Below are positions 8,705-15,975 of a DNA stretch of 32,167 nucleotides, piece by piece. How positions within the stretch are numbered: position 1 is the first letter of the stretch; each line of letters opens with the position of its first letter. Origin of the DNA: Amycolatopsis kentuckyensis. GTDB lineage: Bacteria; Actinomycetota; Actinomycetes; Mycobacteriales; Pseudonocardiaceae. The position numbers and the translations under genes were made by a program. The DNA is taken from positions 1 to 32,167 of the forward strand of contig NZ_MUMI01000075.1 in NCBI RefSeq assembly GCF_002155975.1. The letters are read 5' to 3'. Under the pieces are notes generated by a model. That model did no database searches. It saw only the letters and a list, made by a program, of their open reading frames with translations, and was not told the DNA's origin.

Positions 8705-9625
8705 GTGGTAGATGCCCTCAGACCGTTCCGGCATCCGGCACTCTTCTATCGCGGTGACACCGAGTACCTGGATGGTGTCATTCCGTTCCTGCTCGAAGGC
8801 CTCGACCGGGGTGAGCCCGCGGCCGTCGCCGTCCCCGGCCGCAACCTGCTGCTGATCGAGAAGGCCCTGGAAGACCGGGCGAACGAAGTACGGCTCATCG
8901 ACATGCATCGAGCGGGCCGCAACCCGGGCGCGATCCTGCCGTCGGTGCTGCACGCCTTCGCCGGGGAGCACGACGGCCCGGTGCGCATCGTGGGCGAGCC
9001 GATCTGGGCCGGCCGCACGGACTCGGAGTACCCGGCGTGCGTGGTGCACGAAGCCCTCATCAACAACGCCTTCGCGGGGCGTGACCTGGCGGTGCTCTGC
9101 CCGTACGACGTCGGGGCGCTGCCGCCGCCGGTCCTGGCCGACGCCGAGCGCACCCACCCGGAGCTTTGGGGGCTGGCCGGGCCGTTCATCAGCCCGCGCT
9201 TCGACCCCGACGGCGTCCGCGCGGAGTTCACCCGGCCGCTCGAGCCGCCACCGGGCGTGGTCGAGCGCGGGTTCGACCTCGGGCAGCTGGCGTCGCTGCG
9301 CGGCTTCGCCGAGATCTGGGCCGCCCGGCACGGCCTGCGCCGGCCTCGCCGTGACGACTTCGCGCTGGCGATCGCCGAGCTGACGACGAACAGCGTCCTC
9401 TACGGCGGCGGCACCGGCGTGCTGCGGCTGTGGGTGGAGGCGGCGCAGGTGGTCGGCGAGGTGAGCGACGGCGGCACGATCGCCGAGCCGCTGGCCGGCC
9501 GCATCCCGCCCGCGGCGACCACCCTGGGCGGGCGTGGCCTGCTGCTGGTCAACCGCCTGGCCGACCTGGTCCGCACCTACTGGGTCCCGGGCCGCACGAC
9601 CACCCGGATCCACTTCACCCGCTGA
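8705..9625 (+). CDS. MEDS-domain / HATPase sensory protein
   Basis: A 306-residue cytosolic protein with two modules. Residues 5-180 resemble the MEDS (DcmR-type sensory) domain: HPALFYRGDTEYLDGVIPFLLEGL, then VAVPGRNLLLIEKAL and RIVGEPIWAGR. Residues 190-306 are a RsbW-like GHKL ATPase: N-box AELTTNSVLYGG (E225, N229), G1 motif VSDGG (D255) and G2 motif GGRGLLLV. There is no phospho-acceptor histidine domain, so it is better read as an anti-sigma-factor kinase-like or switch protein than a classical histidine kinase. This architecture is frequent in Actinobacteria, where partner and signal are usually unknown. The start is GTG at 8705 with a weak ribosome binding site. It ends in a hairpin shared with the convergent esterase. 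Confidence 0.85.
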   Translation: MVDALRPFRHPALFYRGDTEYLDGVIPFLLEGLDRGEPAAVAVPGRNLLLIEKALEDRANEVRLIDMHRAGRNPGAILPSVLHAFAGEHDGPVRIVGEPIWAGRTDSEYPACVVHEALINNAFAGRDLAVLCPYDVGALPPPVLADAERTHPELWGLAGPFISPRFDPDGVRAEFTRPLEPPPGVVERGFDLGQLASLRGFAEIWAARHGLRRPRRDDFALAIAELTTNSVLYGGGTGVLRLWVEAAQVVGEVSDGGTIAEPLAGRIPPAATTLGGRGLLLVNRLADLVRTYWVPGRTTTRIHFTR

Positions 9626-9658
9626 CCCGCCGCCGCGTGGGCGGCCGGCCCGGGTCAG
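9622..9658. terminator. Bidirectional hairpin covering two convergent stop codons
   Basis: The outer stem CTGACCCG (9622-9629) pairs with CGGGTCAG (9651-9658), and an inner stem GCCGCC/GGCGGC (9629-9634 with 9640-9645) closes a 5-base loop. The stop codon of the MEDS-HATPase gene (9623-9625) and that of the convergent esterase (9655-9657) are both inside the outer stem. Confidence 0.65.
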
Positions 9659-10608
9659 TCGGCGCGGGGGACGTGCTTGCCGAGGAAGCTGATCAGGCTC
9701 GGCACCACCGTGCGGTTGAACGGGTCGCCGTGCTTGCCGTGGGCGGTGTGGGCGACCGCCGGGTGGGCCGCCTCGATGTAGCGGCGGACGCCGGTGATGA
9801 ACGAGTCCTCCGTGCCGCACCAGATGCCGTTGGCCACGCCCTTGGTCTCGTCGATGTGGCGCAGCGGGTCGAGCGCCGTCCAGTCCTGGATGCCGGTGAA
9901 GATGTGCCGCTTGGCCATCTCCGGCCACGACGTGATCAGCGCCGGGGCCAGCGTCGCGACGGCGGCGGGCGGCTGGCGCCGCTCGACCCGGCGGCGCGTG
10001 TACACCAGCGCGCCGAACCCGCCCATCGAGACGCCGGTGCAGGCGAAGGGCAGCCCGGTGGGCCCGGCGAAGCCGCGGGCCCGCAGCCACTGGGGGACCT
10101 CCTCCAGCAGCATGGCCATCGGGTCGTCGCCGGGGTGGACCTCGTGCCAGTAGTTGTCGCCGCCGTCGACGGCCACGAAACCGAACGCCGGGACCGCCTT
10201 GCGGGCGACGTCGCTGGCGAGCTGCTTGAGCGTGCCGGTGGGGGCCGCGCTGCGGGCGTTGCCGTGCAGGCCGTGCAGCATCAGCGACATCGGCAGCCCC
10301 TTCGGCGGGGTCTTCGACGGCAGGATGAACACCAGGTCGACCATCCGGCCGCGCGCGGCGGAGTAGACGCGCTCGACGCGGGTGCTGCCCAGCTGGGTCG
10401 TCGGGTTCGACGACGTCACGCCGAGCGTCCGCTGCAGGGCCTGGCTGAACGGCAGCTTGCCGGTCGCGGTGCCGACGGCCAGCCCGGTCACGGCCAGTCC
10501 GGACGCGCCCGCGATCAGCACCGAACGGCGGCCGATCCACCGCCGGGCGCCCTGGACCGCCTCGACGACCGCTCCGGCCGGCTCCGCGTCCCCGTTGTCC
10601 TCGTTCAC
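9655..10608 (-). CDS. Secreted or membrane-anchored alpha/beta-hydrolase esterase
   Basis: 317 residues. The N-terminus carries a twin-arginine-like signal, GRRSVLIAG (26-34), followed by a hydrophobic stretch to about residue 48, so export or membrane anchoring is likely. The rest is an esterase-D/antigen-85-like hydrolase: oxyanion region LMLHGLHGNAR (109-119), nucleophile elbow GVSMGGFG with S194, probable acid D268 and catalytic H293 in HGKHGDP. The start is GTG at 10608 with GGAGA upstream. It lies 78 bases downstream of the TetR gene on the same strand, probably in one transcript, and opposite the carotenoid oxygenase. Substrate is unknown. Hydrolysis of acylated or apocarotenoid-type esters is conceivable only from context. 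Confidence 0.85.
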   Translation of the reverse strand: MNEDNGDAEPAGAVVEAVQGARRWIGRRSVLIAGASGLAVTGLAVGTATGKLPFSQALQRTLGVTSSNPTTQLGSTRVERVYSAARGRMVDLVFILPSKTPPKGLPMSLMLHGLHGNARSAAPTGTLKQLASDVARKAVPAFGFVAVDGGDNYWHEVHPGDDPMAMLLEEVPQWLRARGFAGPTGLPFACTGVSMGGFGALVYTRRRVERRQPPAAVATLAPALITSWPEMAKRHIFTGIQDWTALDPLRHIDETKGVANGIWCGTEDSFITGVRRYIEAAHPAVAHTAHGKHGDPFNRTVVPSLISFLGKHVPRAD

Positions 10609-10686
10609 CCTGTCTCCATCCCCCTGCCCCCTCGATAAGGACGCCGCGCACCCGCTCCGCGTTCCCTCGCGCCCCTGTTCACCGGG

Positions 10687-11394
10687 TTATTCGTTATCAC
10701 CCTGCCCGGCGTTTCCGGTCTTCGCCCGCCAAGCCGCCCTCGCGGCCTCGGCGGAGCGCCCGGCTCGGTCCACAGTGTCCCCGAGACCCACCGCCATGGT
10801 GATCCCGAGGGGGATCAAAATGTGGTCTATGCCCTGTTCACCGGGGCCGAAGTGGCCCGACGCCTCCAGTGTGACGAATCCGTGCAGCGCACTCCAGAGC
10901 TGGGCCGCGGCCTGGTACTCGTCGACGGGCCGGAACCGGCCGGCCGCGATGGCCCGCGCGGTCGCCCGGACGATGTGGGCGAAGGCCTCCAGCCCTTCCT
11001 GAGCGGCTTCGCGGCCTTCCTCGGTGGTGAGGTCGGACAGCGTCGCCCGCTTGCCGCCGGGCGTGGACTGGCCGAACGTCACCGCGAACAGCTGCGGCTG
11101 CTCGGCGACCGCCTGCCGGTAGGTGCGGGCCAGGCTGAAGATGTCCGCCACCGGGTCGTCGGTCGCCCCGACCTGGGCCAGCCATTCGCTGAGCCGGAGG
11201 AAGCCGGCCCGCGCGACCTCGTCGACCAGCGCCGCCATCCCGCCGAAGTGCGTGTAGACGGCCATCGTCGAGACGCCGACCTCGGCCGCCAGCTTGCGGG
11301 CCTGCAGGGCCTCGGGGCCGTTCTCGTCGAGCAGCCGGATGGCGGCCTCGACGAGCCGGGCCTTGACGTCGGTCGCGCGCGGTTTGGGGCTCAT
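10687..11394 (-). CDS. TetR-family regulator of the esterase / carotenoid oxygenase pair
   Basis: 235 residues with an N-terminal TetR helix-turn-helix (ARLVEAAIRLLDENG, LAAEVGVSTMAVYTHF, residues 12-52). The C-terminal region contains LWSALHGFVTLEASGHF, the W-HG signature of the TetR_C WHG-type domain. The ATG is at 11394. The gene is divergent from the carotenoid oxygenase; the 62-base gap contains two identical-class palindromes (ATAAC-N3-GTTAT) over the oxygenase promoter. It is inferred to repress that gene and possibly its own TetR-esterase transcript. The inducer is not evident; a hydrophobic carotenoid product would fit the context. Confidence 0.92.
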   Translation of the reverse strand: MSPKPRATDVKARLVEAAIRLLDENGPEALQARKLAAEVGVSTMAVYTHFGGMAALVDEVARAGFLRLSEWLAQVGATDDPVADIFSLARTYRQAVAEQPQLFAVTFGQSTPGGKRATLSDLTTEEGREAAQEGLEAFAHIVRATARAIAAGRFRPVDEYQAAAQLWSALHGFVTLEASGHFGPGEQGIDHILIPLGITMAVGLGDTVDRAGRSAEAARAAWRAKTGNAGQGDNE

Positions 11395-11396
11395 GC

Positions 11397-11425
11397 TTGC
11401 CAGTATCTCATAACCCTGTTATACA
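11397..11425 (+). promoter_or_regulatory. Promoter of the carotenoid oxygenase gene
   Basis: TTGCCA (11397-11402) and TATACA (11420-11425) are separated by exactly 17 bases, a near-consensus sigma-70-type promoter that is rarely this clear in a genome of this GC content. Transcription would start near 11432, leaving a leader of about 25 bases with the ribosome binding site GGAGG at 11446-11450. Confidence 0.7.
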
Positions 11426-11445
11426 TGGATCCATAACCGAGTTAT
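11410..11445. promoter_or_regulatory. Tandem TetR operators ATAAC-N3-GTTAT
   Basis: Two 13-bp palindromes, 11410-11422 (ATAAC CCT GTTAT) and 11433-11445 (ATAAC CGA GTTAT), have centres 23 bases apart; between them is the palindrome ATGGATCCAT (11425-11434). The first lies between the -35 and -10 boxes and overlaps the -10; the second covers the expected transcription start. They are likely bound by the divergent TetR protein. Confidence 0.75.
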
Positions 11446-11456
11446 GGAGGGGATCC

Positions 11457-12896
11457 ATGGCCAACAAGTTCCTCGAGGGCAACTTCGCCCCGGTCAGCCG
11501 GGAGCACACGATCACCGATCTCGCCGTCACGGGCCGGATCCCGGAGTTCCTCGACGGCCGGTACCTGCGCAACGGCCCGAATCCGCTGTCCGAAGTGGAT
11601 CCGGCGGCCTACCACTGGTTCATGGGCGACGGCATGGTCCACGGCGTGCGCCTGCGCGACGGGAAGGCCGAGTGGTATCGCAACCGGTGGGTCCGCAACC
11701 CGGCCGTCGCGGCGACGCTGGGCGGCGAGGACGCGAGCCGGTTCTGCGGGCTGGACGCGCTCGGCGCGAACACCAACGTCATCGGCCACGCGGGCAAGAC
11801 CCTCGCCCTGGTCGAGGCGGGCGCGCCGATCTACGAGCTGACCGACGAGCTCGACACCGTCGGCCGCTGCGACTTCGACGGCACGCTGCCGGGCGGCTAC
11901 ACCGCCCACCCCAAGCGCGACCCGCGCACCGGCGAGCTGCACGCCGTCTCGTACTTCTTCGGCATGGGCAACAAGGTCCAGTATTCGGTGATCGACGCGG
12001 CCGGCCGCGCCCGCCGCACGGTCGACGTCGAGGTCACCGGGTCGCCGATGATGCACGACTTCTCGCTGACCGAGAACCACGTCGTCTTCTACGACCTGCC
12101 GGTGACGTTCAACGCCGAGATGGCGGTGGCCGCCAGCGTGCCGGCCGCGCTGCGCACGCCGGCGAAGCTGGTGGTGTCGGCCATGGTCGGCAAGGTCCGC
12201 GTGCCGGACCCGGTGACCGCGATGATGGCCGGCAAGATCGGCGCGAACGGCGGCCTGCCCTACCGCTGGAACCCGAAGTACCCGGCGCGGATCGGCGTGA
12301 TGCCGCGCGCGGGCGGCAACCGGGACGTCCGCTGGTTCGACGTCGAGCCGTGCTACGTCTTCCACCCGCTCAACGCCTACGACGACGGCGACAGCGTCGT
12401 GCTGGACGTCGTCCGCCACCCGCGGATGTTCGACCGCGAGCTGCACGGCCCGGACGAGGGCGGCCCGACCCTGGACCGCTGGACAGTCGACCTGGTGGCG
12501 GGCAAGGTGCTGGAGGAGCGCCTCGACGACCGCGGCCAGGAGTTCCCGCGGGTGGACGAGCGCCTGGTCGGCCGCCGCCACCGCTACGGCTACGCGATGT
12601 CGGCCGACGGCGGCGCCCAGCCCGGCGGCTCGCTGTTCAAGCACGACTTCCACACGGGTTCCCGCGACGAGCGCGCGTTCGGGGCGGGCCGCCAGCCGGG
12701 CGAGTTCGTGTTCGTCCCCCGCCACGACGACGCGGCCGAGGACGACGGCGTCCTGATGGGCTTCGTGTTCGACCCGGCGACCCAGCGCAGCGACCTGACG
12801 ATCCTCGACGCGGGCACCCTGGAAACGGTGGCGGCGATCCACCTGCCGGACCGCGTCCCCCACGGCTTCCACGGCAACTGGGTCCCGGTCGGCTGA
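11457..12896 (+). CDS. Carotenoid cleavage oxygenase (RPE65/CCD family)
   Basis: Non-haem Fe(II) dioxygenase that cleaves conjugated double bonds of carotenoids, apocarotenoids or stilbenes. It has 479 residues, the normal family length. The four iron-ligand histidines are visible: H151 (YTAHPKRD), H200 (MMHDFSLT), H303 (YVFHPLNAYDDGD) and H472 (PHGFHGNW). The N-terminal signature GRYLRNGPNP (34-43) and HWFMGDGMVHG (53-63) are intact. The ATG at 11457 has GGAGG at 11446-11450. It is probably repressed through the two ATAAC-N3-GTTAT operators by the divergent TetR protein. No carotenoid biosynthesis (crtE/B/I) cluster is adjacent, so the substrate is made elsewhere or taken from outside; a lignostilbene-type substrate cannot be excluded. 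Confidence 0.95.
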   Translation: MANKFLEGNFAPVSREHTITDLAVTGRIPEFLDGRYLRNGPNPLSEVDPAAYHWFMGDGMVHGVRLRDGKAEWYRNRWVRNPAVAATLGGEDASRFCGLDALGANTNVIGHAGKTLALVEAGAPIYELTDELDTVGRCDFDGTLPGGYTAHPKRDPRTGELHAVSYFFGMGNKVQYSVIDAAGRARRTVDVEVTGSPMMHDFSLTENHVVFYDLPVTFNAEMAVAASVPAALRTPAKLVVSAMVGKVRVPDPVTAMMAGKIGANGGLPYRWNPKYPARIGVMPRAGGNRDVRWFDVEPCYVFHPLNAYDDGDSVVLDVVRHPRMFDRELHGPDEGGPTLDRWTVDLVAGKVLEERLDDRGQEFPRVDERLVGRRHRYGYAMSADGGAQPGGSLFKHDFHTGSRDERAFGAGRQPGEFVFVPRHDDAAEDDGVLMGFVFDPATQRSDLTILDAGTLETVAAIHLPDRVPHGFHGNWVPVG

Positions 12897-12911
12897 ACCG
12901 TGTCGACCCGC

Positions 12912-13036
12912 TGATCACGCGTGTCGACCTTCCAGACACGACGCTGGGCGTGCCGAGCCGCGGACTCCCGTGATCGAAGGGACGACTCGCGTGATTGGGG
13001 AGACGACACGCGTGATCAGGGAGACGACACGTGTCG
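12912..13036. repeat. Intergenic palindromic and 21-bp tandem repeat element
   Basis: A 16-bp perfect inverted repeat (12911-12926 with 13004-13019, core GATCACGCGTGTCG) flanks about 77 bases. The right part consists of imperfect 21-bp tandem units: GACGACTCGCGTGATTGGGGA (12981-13001, split here as GACGACTCGC + GTGATTGGGGA), a second copy from 13002 reading GACGACACGCGTGAT, and a truncated third ending in the 12-bp palindrome CGACACGTGTCG (13025-13036). A weaker copy (ACTCCCGTGATCG) lies at 12964. The element sits between the carotenoid oxygenase and fdhD stop codons, whose genes converge. It looks like a REP-type dispersed element rather than coding sequence; it may also serve as terminator. 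Confidence 0.7.
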
Positions 13037-13041
13037 GGCGG

Positions 13042-13866
13042 CTAGGTCAGGATGCGGTGGTCGCCGGTGTAGAGGTTCATCGAGTCGCCGCGGAGGAAGC
13101 CGATCAGGGTCATGCCGTTCTCCTCGGCCAGCTCCACCGCCAGGGACGACGGTGCCGACACCGCGGCCAGCAGGCCGATGCCCGCCATCGCGGCCTTCTG
13201 GACCAGCTCGAACGACGCGCGCCCGGACACCAGGAGGCCGTGGCCGGGTGCCGGGACGCGGCCCCCGAGGACCGCCCAGCCCAGCACCTTGTCCACCGCG
13301 TTGTGCCGGCCGACGTCCTCGCGGACGACGTCCAGCGAACCGTCCGGGGTGAACAGGGCCGCGGCGTGGAGGCCGCCCGTGGTGGCGAACACCTTCTGGC
13401 GGGCGCGCAGCGCGTCCGGCAGGCCGGCCAGGGTCTCGCTCTTGACCGCGAACGCCGCCGAGGCGGGGGAGAAGCGGGTGCGGAGCTTGACCGCGTCCAG
13501 CGCGGCCTTGCCGCAGACACCGCACGACGACGTCGTGTAGAAGTTGCGCTCGACCCCGGTGTCCGGCGGGGGGACACCGTCGGCCAGCGCGATGTCCAGC
13601 ACGTTGTAGGTGTTGCGGCCCTGGTCGTCGACGCCGTCGCAGTAGCGGGCGACGGCGATGTCCTCCCGGCCGCCGATCACGCCTTCGGACAGCAGGAAGC
13701 CGTGGGCCAGCTCGACGTCGTGGCCGGGGGTGCGCATGGTGACCGCCAGCGCGCGGCCGCCGACCCGCAGCTCCAGGGGCTCTTCGGCCGCCAGCGCGTC
13801 GACGCGGCGCCGGTCCCCGGTCGCGGAAATCCGCCGCACCGGCCTGCGCACGGTCACCCTGCCCAT
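13042..13866 (-). CDS. fdhD: FdhD, sulfurtransferase for formate dehydrogenase cofactor
   Basis: FdhD passes sulfur from a cysteine desulfurase to the molybdenum/tungsten bis-MGD cofactor, which formate dehydrogenases need for activity. The protein has 274 residues. The conserved CGVC motif is at residues 115-118 ([10 protein letters not shown]), preceded by the typical RNFYTTSS segment. [12 protein letters not shown] and [19 protein letters not shown] are family hallmarks. The ATG at 13866 has AAGG upstream. It is divergent from the OFA transporter. Its obvious client in this window is the FdhF/YdeP-type oxidoreductase at 19260-21581, which keeps the Mo-ligand Cys. Confidence 0.96.
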   Translation of the reverse strand: MGRVTVRRPVRRISATGDRRRVDALAAEEPLELRVGGRALAVTMRTPGHDVELAHGFLLSEGVIGGREDIAVARYCDGVDDQGRNTYNVLDIALADGVPPPDTGVERNFYTTSSCGVCGKAALDAVKLRTRFSPASAAFAVKSETLAGLPDALRARQKVFATTGGLHAAALFTPDGSLDVVREDVGRHNAVDKVLGWAVLGGRVPAPGHGLLVSGRASFELVQKAAMAGIGLLAAVSAPSSLAVELAEENGMTLIGFLRGDSMNLYTGDHRILT

Positions 13867-13918
13867 CAGCACACCCTTCGCTGCCCGAAAGTTCGACACT
13901 CGTATGGTGCAACACCGG

Positions 13919-13932
13919 GTATTTAGTAATAC
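13919..13932. promoter_or_regulatory. AT-rich palindrome in the fdhD/OFA divergent promoter
   Basis: GTATT-TAGT-AATAC is a 14-bp palindrome in an otherwise GC-rich gap of 102 bases between the divergent fdhD and OFA transporter starts. It could be an operator and also contains TAGTAAT, a possible -10 for the transporter. No regulator gene is adjacent. Confidence 0.45.
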
Positions 13933-13933
13933 A

Positions 13934-13965
13934 TTCCCTCCATCAACCCCAGAATACGGAGGGAA
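13934..13965 (+). promoter_or_regulatory. Leader hairpin pairing with the OFA ribosome binding site
   Basis: TTCCCTCC (13934-13941) is perfectly complementary to GGAGGGAA (13958-13965), which contains the Shine-Dalgarno of the transporter (start ATG at 13969). Folding would close a 16-base loop and mask the ribosome binding site. The effect is inferred from sequence only. Confidence 0.45.
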
Positions 13966-13968
13966 CCG

Positions 13969-15318
13969 ATGGCTCTCGGCTTCCTGGACCGATCCCGGAT
14001 CGTGGCACCGCCGAGCTGGACGCGCTGGCTGGTGCCGCCGGCGGCCCTCTCGGTACACCTGTCGATCGGGCAGGCCTACGCGTGGAGCGTCTTCAAGACC
14101 CCGCTCGAGAAGACGATGCACCTCAACGGCACGCAGAGCTCGCTGCCGTTCCAGCTCGGCATCGTCATGCTGGGACTGTCCGCCGCGTTCGGCGGCACGC
14201 TCGTCGAGAAGAACGGCCCGCGCTGGGCGATGTTCGTGTCGATGTGCTGCTTCGCCAGCGGATTCCTCATCTCCGCGCTCGGCGTGGCGACCGGGCAGTT
14301 CTGGCTGGTCGTCGTCGGCTACGGCGGGGTCGGCGGCATCGGGCTCGGCATCGGCTACATCTCGCCGGTGTCGACGCTGATCAAGTGGTTCCCGGACCGG
14401 CCGGGCATGGCCACCGGCATCGCGATCATGGGCTTCGGCGGCGGCGCGCTGATCGCCTCGCCGTGGTCGTCGTCGATGCTGGGTACCACGCCGACGACGA
14501 GCACCATCGCGACGGCGTTCCTGATCCACGGCCTGGTCTACGCGGCGTTCATGTCGATGGGCTGGCTGCTCGTGCGGGTCCCGGCCGACGACTGGAAGCC
14601 GGCGGGCTGGGAGCCGAAGACCGACCACGGCAAGGCGATGATCAGCACGGCGAACGTCTCGGCCGCCAACGCGATCAAGACGCCGCAGTTCTGGTGCCTG
14701 TGGGTTGTCCTGTGCTTCAACGTCACCGCGGGCATCGGGATCCTGGAGAAGGCGTCCCCGATGATCGTCGACTTCTTCAAGAGCACGTCCACCCCGGTCG
14801 GCACGGCCGCGGCGGCCGGGTTCGTCGCGCTGCTGTCACTGTGCAACATGCTCGGCCGGTTCGTCTGGTCGTCCACTTCGGACCTGGTCGGCCGCAAGAA
14901 CATCTACCGCACCTACCTCGGCGTCGGCGCGCTGCTGTACCTGGTGATCGCGCTGACGCAGAACTCGTCGAAGCTCGTGTTCATCCTGTGCGCGATGGTG
15001 ATCCTGTCGTTCTACGGCGGCGGGTTCGCGACGGTCCCGGCGTACCTGAAGGACCTCTTCGGCACCTACCAGGTGGGCGCGATCCACGGCCGGCTGCTCA
15101 CGGCGTGGTCGGTGGCGGGCGTGCTCGGCCCGCTGATCGTCAACCGCATCGCCGACGGCGAGAAGGCGGCGGGCAAGTCCGGCCCGGACCTCTACACGAT
15201 GTCGTTCTACATCATGATCGGCCTGCTCGTGGTCGGCTTCGTGGCCAACGAGCTGGTGCGGCCGGTCAAGGAGAAGTTCCACGAGCCGGTCCCCGCGGCC
15301 GTGAGGAGTGAGGCGTGA
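13969..15318 (+). CDS. OFA-family (oxalate/formate antiporter-like) MFS transporter
   Basis: 449 residues with about 12 membrane spans. The N-terminal span region [20 protein letters not shown] and the loop [29 protein letters not shown] are hallmarks of the oxalate:formate antiporter branch (OxlT-like) of the major facilitator superfamily. Later segments [14 protein letters not shown] and [29 protein letters not shown] are also typical. Many family members carry other monocarboxylates, so oxalate or formate is inferred from family plus the divergent fdhD. The ATG at 13969 has GGAGG at 13958-13962, inside a possible masking hairpin. Its stop codon overlaps the start of a 41-residue membrane peptide that is a known companion of this transporter type. 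Confidence 0.92.
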   Translation: MALGFLDRSRIVAPPSWTRWLVPPAALSVHLSIGQAYAWSVFKTPLEKTMHLNGTQSSLPFQLGIVMLGLSAAFGGTLVEKNGPRWAMFVSMCCFASGFLISALGVATGQFWLVVVGYGGVGGIGLGIGYISPVSTLIKWFPDRPGMATGIAIMGFGGGALIASPWSSSMLGTTPTTSTIATAFLIHGLVYAAFMSMGWLLVRVPADDWKPAGWEPKTDHGKAMISTANVSAANAIKTPQFWCLWVVLCFNVTAGIGILEKASPMIVDFFKSTSTPVGTAAAAGFVALLSLCNMLGRFVWSSTSDLVGRKNIYRTYLGVGALLYLVIALTQNSSKLVFILCAMVILSFYGGGFATVPAYLKDLFGTYQVGAIHGRLLTAWSVAGVLGPLIVNRIADGEKAAGKSGPDLYTMSFYIMIGLLVVGFVANELVRPVKEKFHEPVPAAVRSEA

Positions 15319-15443
15319 TGAGCGAACCGTCGGCGAACCCCAACCGGATGCCGCTGATCGTGCTGGCCTGGGCGTGGGTGGTGATCCCCTTCGGCTACGG
15401 CGTCTACCAGCTGTTCCTGAAGCTGGTCCAGCTGTTCGGCTGA
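15318..15443 (+). CDS. Small subunit of the OFA-type MFS transporter
   Basis: A 41-residue peptide whose ATG shares a base with the preceding TGA (TGATG at 15316-15320), so it is translationally coupled to the transporter. It reads [18 protein letters not shown], then WVVIPFGYGVYQLFLKLVQLFG: a short polar head and one membrane span. Peptides of this length and composition are annotated in databases as 'MFS transporter small subunit' behind OFA transporters in several phyla (recalled). Its role is unproven; stabilising or gating the large subunit is the usual guess. A perfect 19-bp terminator stem begins at the base after its stop codon. Confidence 0.85.
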   Translation: MSEPSANPNRMPLIVLAWAWVVIPFGYGVYQLFLKLVQLFG

Positions 15444-15485
15444 GCGTGGGGGCGCCCGGTGCGGTGGCACCGGGCGCCCCCACGC
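15444..15485. terminator. Strong bidirectional terminator
   Basis: A perfect 19-bp stem (15444-15462 with 15467-15485) closes a 4-base loop, GGTG. It begins right after the stop codon of the OFA small subunit and ends one base before the stop codon of the convergent lectin gene, so it serves both transcripts. Confidence 0.9.
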
Positions 15486-15486
15486 G

Positions 15487-15975
15487 TCAGGCGTCGATGA
15501 TCGCGTCGCGGAAGGTCCAGTACTGTTCCGGACCGCCGTTGTCGAACCACTGGATCGCCTTCGCGCCGATCCGGGTGGTGCCGCCGCCTTCGATCGAGGC
15601 GACCTTGTCGGTCTTGCCGTTGTAGAGGTGGTAGTCGCGGTAGTACCAGTCCTGCTCGGGGCCGCCGTTGCAGGTCCACTGGATGAGCTCGGTGCCGTTG
15701 GCCGAGCTGCCGCCGCCGGCCAGCGACAGGCACTTGCCGCTCTTGTGGTTCACCAGCCGGTGGCCGGACCAGCCCCAGGCCTGCTCGCCACCGCCGTTGC
15801 AGACCCACTGGATCGCGTTGGCGCCGTTGCTCGTGCTGCCGCCGCCCTCGACCGACAGGCACTGGCCGCTGTTGTAGTTGATGATGTTGTGGTAGGTCGC
15901 CGCTTCGGCGGGACCGGTGACGGCGACGGACGCGGCGGCGGCGAGGCCGGCGACGGTTAGAACGAACCGGATCAT
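15487..15975 (-). CDS. Secreted ricin-type (beta-trefoil) lectin domain protein
   Basis: 162 residues: a Sec signal peptide (MIRFVLTVAGLAAAASVAVTG, predicted cut after AEA at residue 25) and a single beta-trefoil. The three QxW repeats are at 65-67, 108-110 and 151-153, spaced 43 residues apart. Repeats one and two each have a cysteine pair (C39/C59, C82/C102); in the third both positions are replaced (V125, D145). No catalytic domain is attached, so it is a stand-alone extracellular carbohydrate-binding protein. The ATG at 15975 was chosen because it begins the signal peptide; the frame is open further upstream. It converges on the OFA operon and is divergent from the SDR gene. Confidence 0.88.
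   Translation of the reverse strand: MIRFVLTVAGLAAAASVAVTGPAEAATYHNIINYNSGQCLSVEGGGSTSNGANAIQWVCNGGGEQAWGWSGHRLVNHKSGKCLSLAGGGSSANGTELIQWTCNGGPEQDWYYRDYHLYNGKTDKVASIEGGGTTRIGAKAIQWFDNGGPEQYWTFRDAIIDA

Noticed and set aside
9430..10638. Plus-strand open frame over the esterase
   Set aside because: It is a shadow of the minus-strand esterase, which has signal peptide, triad and normal codon use.
10683..10701. Third ATAAC/GTTAT operator between the TetR gene and the esterase
   Set aside because: The bases read GTTATTCGTTAT, a direct rather than inverted arrangement, and lie at the TetR stop codon.
12961..13036. CRISPR-like short tandem repeats
   Set aside because: The units are directly adjacent, with no unique spacers, only three copies and no cas genes. 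They are a tandem/palindromic intergenic repeat.
12970..13926. Open frame beginning with three ETTRV-type heptapeptides
   Set aside because: The peptide repeats are just the 21-bp DNA repeat translated; the remainder is antisense to fdhD.
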